A stretch of DNA of 5,692 nt from Anaerolineales bacterium (lineage in GTDB: Bacteria > Chloroflexota > Anaerolineae > Anaerolineales > E44-bin32): NCBI GenBank assembly GCA_030642885.1, contig DAOWMX010000153.1, positions 1 to 5,692 of the forward strand, given 5' to 3'. A program made the translations under genes and the position numbers. Below the pieces are notes generated by a model, which was not told the DNA's origin, searched no databases, and saw nothing but the letters and a program-made list of their open reading frames with translations. This document shows, piece after piece, positions 5,047 to 5,692 of this stretch. Within the stretch, counting starts at the first letter, position 1. Every line of letters starts with the position of its first letter.

Positions 5047-5692
5047 TTATCTGGCTCTCGCTGTATTGAGTAAATGCAGCATCTCATCGATGTTTAGGTT
5101 AAAGCTTTTCTGTCTCGGCGGATAATCCTCGAGTGATTTCAGGAACTCCATGATCTGTGCAGTCGCCGGACCGAACAGCCAAGCGCGATTTTCCTGCCAT
5201 TCGTCAAACCCCCGTGCTTCATGGAAGCGCTCGAATGGGTCGAGTTTAAGATTCGTAACAAGGGGAATGGTCAGGTTTTGCTGCACGCCGTTGAACCACT
5301 TGTCCTGCTTCTTGAAAAGGAGCTTCCAGGCGCCATAGCGGAGGCCGTGAAGGGTGGTTTCCGTAAAGTAATAGAACTCCAGGCGCTTGCTGGGACCCTT
5401 GCCCATGATGATGTCGCTCTGGTCGATGCCATCGATATGCACCTGGTAAGTCATGTCGCTCACCTGGAGCCCTTCGAGAAGATCCTCTTTCAGGTCAGGC
5501 TGGCCCAGCATAGACATAATGGTTGGTAGCCAGTCTTCCATGATCATAAATTCACCAGTGGCTTTACCGGCCGGGATCTTGCCAGGCCACTTCACAACCA
5601 TCGGCACGCGGAAGCCGCCTTCATACCCCCCCACGCCCTTCTCAAAGGCAAATGGGTGGTTACCACCATCGGGCCAGCTGTTTGAAGCCGCG
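5047..5692 (-). CDS. Arylsulfatase (sulfatase family S1), C-terminal part, 5' end outside the window
   Basis: The frame is open from the window edge to a TAA at 5049-5047 and gives 214 residues. It begins AASNSWPDGGNHPFAFEKG and continues VGGYEGGFRVPMVVKWPGKI, the late-sulfatase block in which Glu-Gly-Gly-x-Arg-Val-Pro is typical. Later segments (GPSKRLEFYYFTE, LRYGAWKLLF, LDPFERFHEARGFDEWQENR) and the ending PPRQKSFNLNIDEML fit the large bacterial arylsulfatases that hydrolyse sulfate esters. The in-frame GTG at 5634 is internal, since homology-like sequence runs through it. The catalytic C/S-x-P-x-R signature that is converted to formylglycine, and any signal peptide, lie upstream and cannot be seen, so the substrate and the activating system are unknown. 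No clear terminator follows. It is probably transcribed separately from cmk, 188 bases downstream. Confidence 0.93.
   Translation of the reverse strand, partial: AASNSWPDGGNHPFAFEKGVGGYEGGFRVPMVVKWPGKIPAGKATGEFMIMEDWLPTIMSMLGQPDLKEDLLEGLQVSDMTYQVHIDGIDQSDIIMGKGPSKRLEFYYFTETTLHGLRYGAWKLLFKKQDKWFNGVQQNLTIPLVTNLKLDPFERFHEARGFDEWQENRAWLFGPATAQIMEFLKSLEDYPPRQKSFNLNIDEMLHLLNTARAR

Noticed and set aside
5632..5634. GTG at 5634 as the true start of the sulfatase gene
   Set aside because: The frame continues to the window edge with sulfatase-like sequence, so the gene is cut by the window, not started here.
1..5692. CRISPR array, transposase, integrase, tRNA or rRNA
   Set aside because: I saw no regularly spaced direct repeats, no mobile-element gene fragments, and no tRNA cloverleaf or rRNA signature on either strand.

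Overview
The window looks like a piece of a chromosome from an uncultivated, free-living bacterium of moderate GC content (roughly half). It carries core genes for cell-wall sugar, nucleotide and phospholipid synthesis beside an arylsulfatase, a family that is abundant in marine and sponge-associated bacteria that degrade polysaccharides. No phage, plasmid, transposase or CRISPR material is visible. The phylum cannot be fixed from this sequence. A glmS ribozyme is best known from Firmicutes, but the sulfatase and the dispersed palindromes fit other uncultured phyla equally well.

Layout. The first 98 bases hold the 3' end of a plus-strand gene, probably a DUF255/YyaL thioredoxin-domain protein. 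A gene-poor stretch follows (99-449) with a candidate terminator, an REP-like palindrome and the terminator of the convergent glmS. All other genes are on the minus strand. Read in the direction of transcription they are: the C-terminal part of an arylsulfatase (5692-5047); cytidylate kinase cmk (4858-4163); two tandem PlsC-family acyltransferases (4161-3472 and 3472-2738) that follow cmk with a 1-nt gap and a TGATG overlap; a promoter and long structured leader; and glmS (2291-450).

The main discovery is in the leader. The minus strand from about 2549 to 2343 carries the hallmarks of a glmS ribozyme, the glucosamine-6-phosphate-dependent self-cleaving RNA. These are an AGCGC cleavage-site context, a P1 hairpin, GACGAGG, a 6-bp P2.1 helix that differs in sequence from known examples but keeps its pairing, GCGGATGCCC, a P3 hairpin and a plausible P4/P4.1. 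It is unusual in having about 59 extra nucleotides, able to fold into two hairpins, inside the normally short segment that joins the two halves of the core.

How the parts fit. cmk and the two acyltransferases form a translationally coupled unit for CDP-activated lipid precursors: Cmk phosphorylates CMP/dCMP, which is a by-product of phospholipid synthesis, and PlsC-type enzymes acylate lysophosphatidate. glmS has its own promoter and makes GlcN6P, the first committed precursor of peptidoglycan and LPS amino sugars. The ribozyme would let GlcN6P shut off glmS by cutting its own mRNA. The sulfatase and the DUF255 protein appear to be unrelated neighbours.
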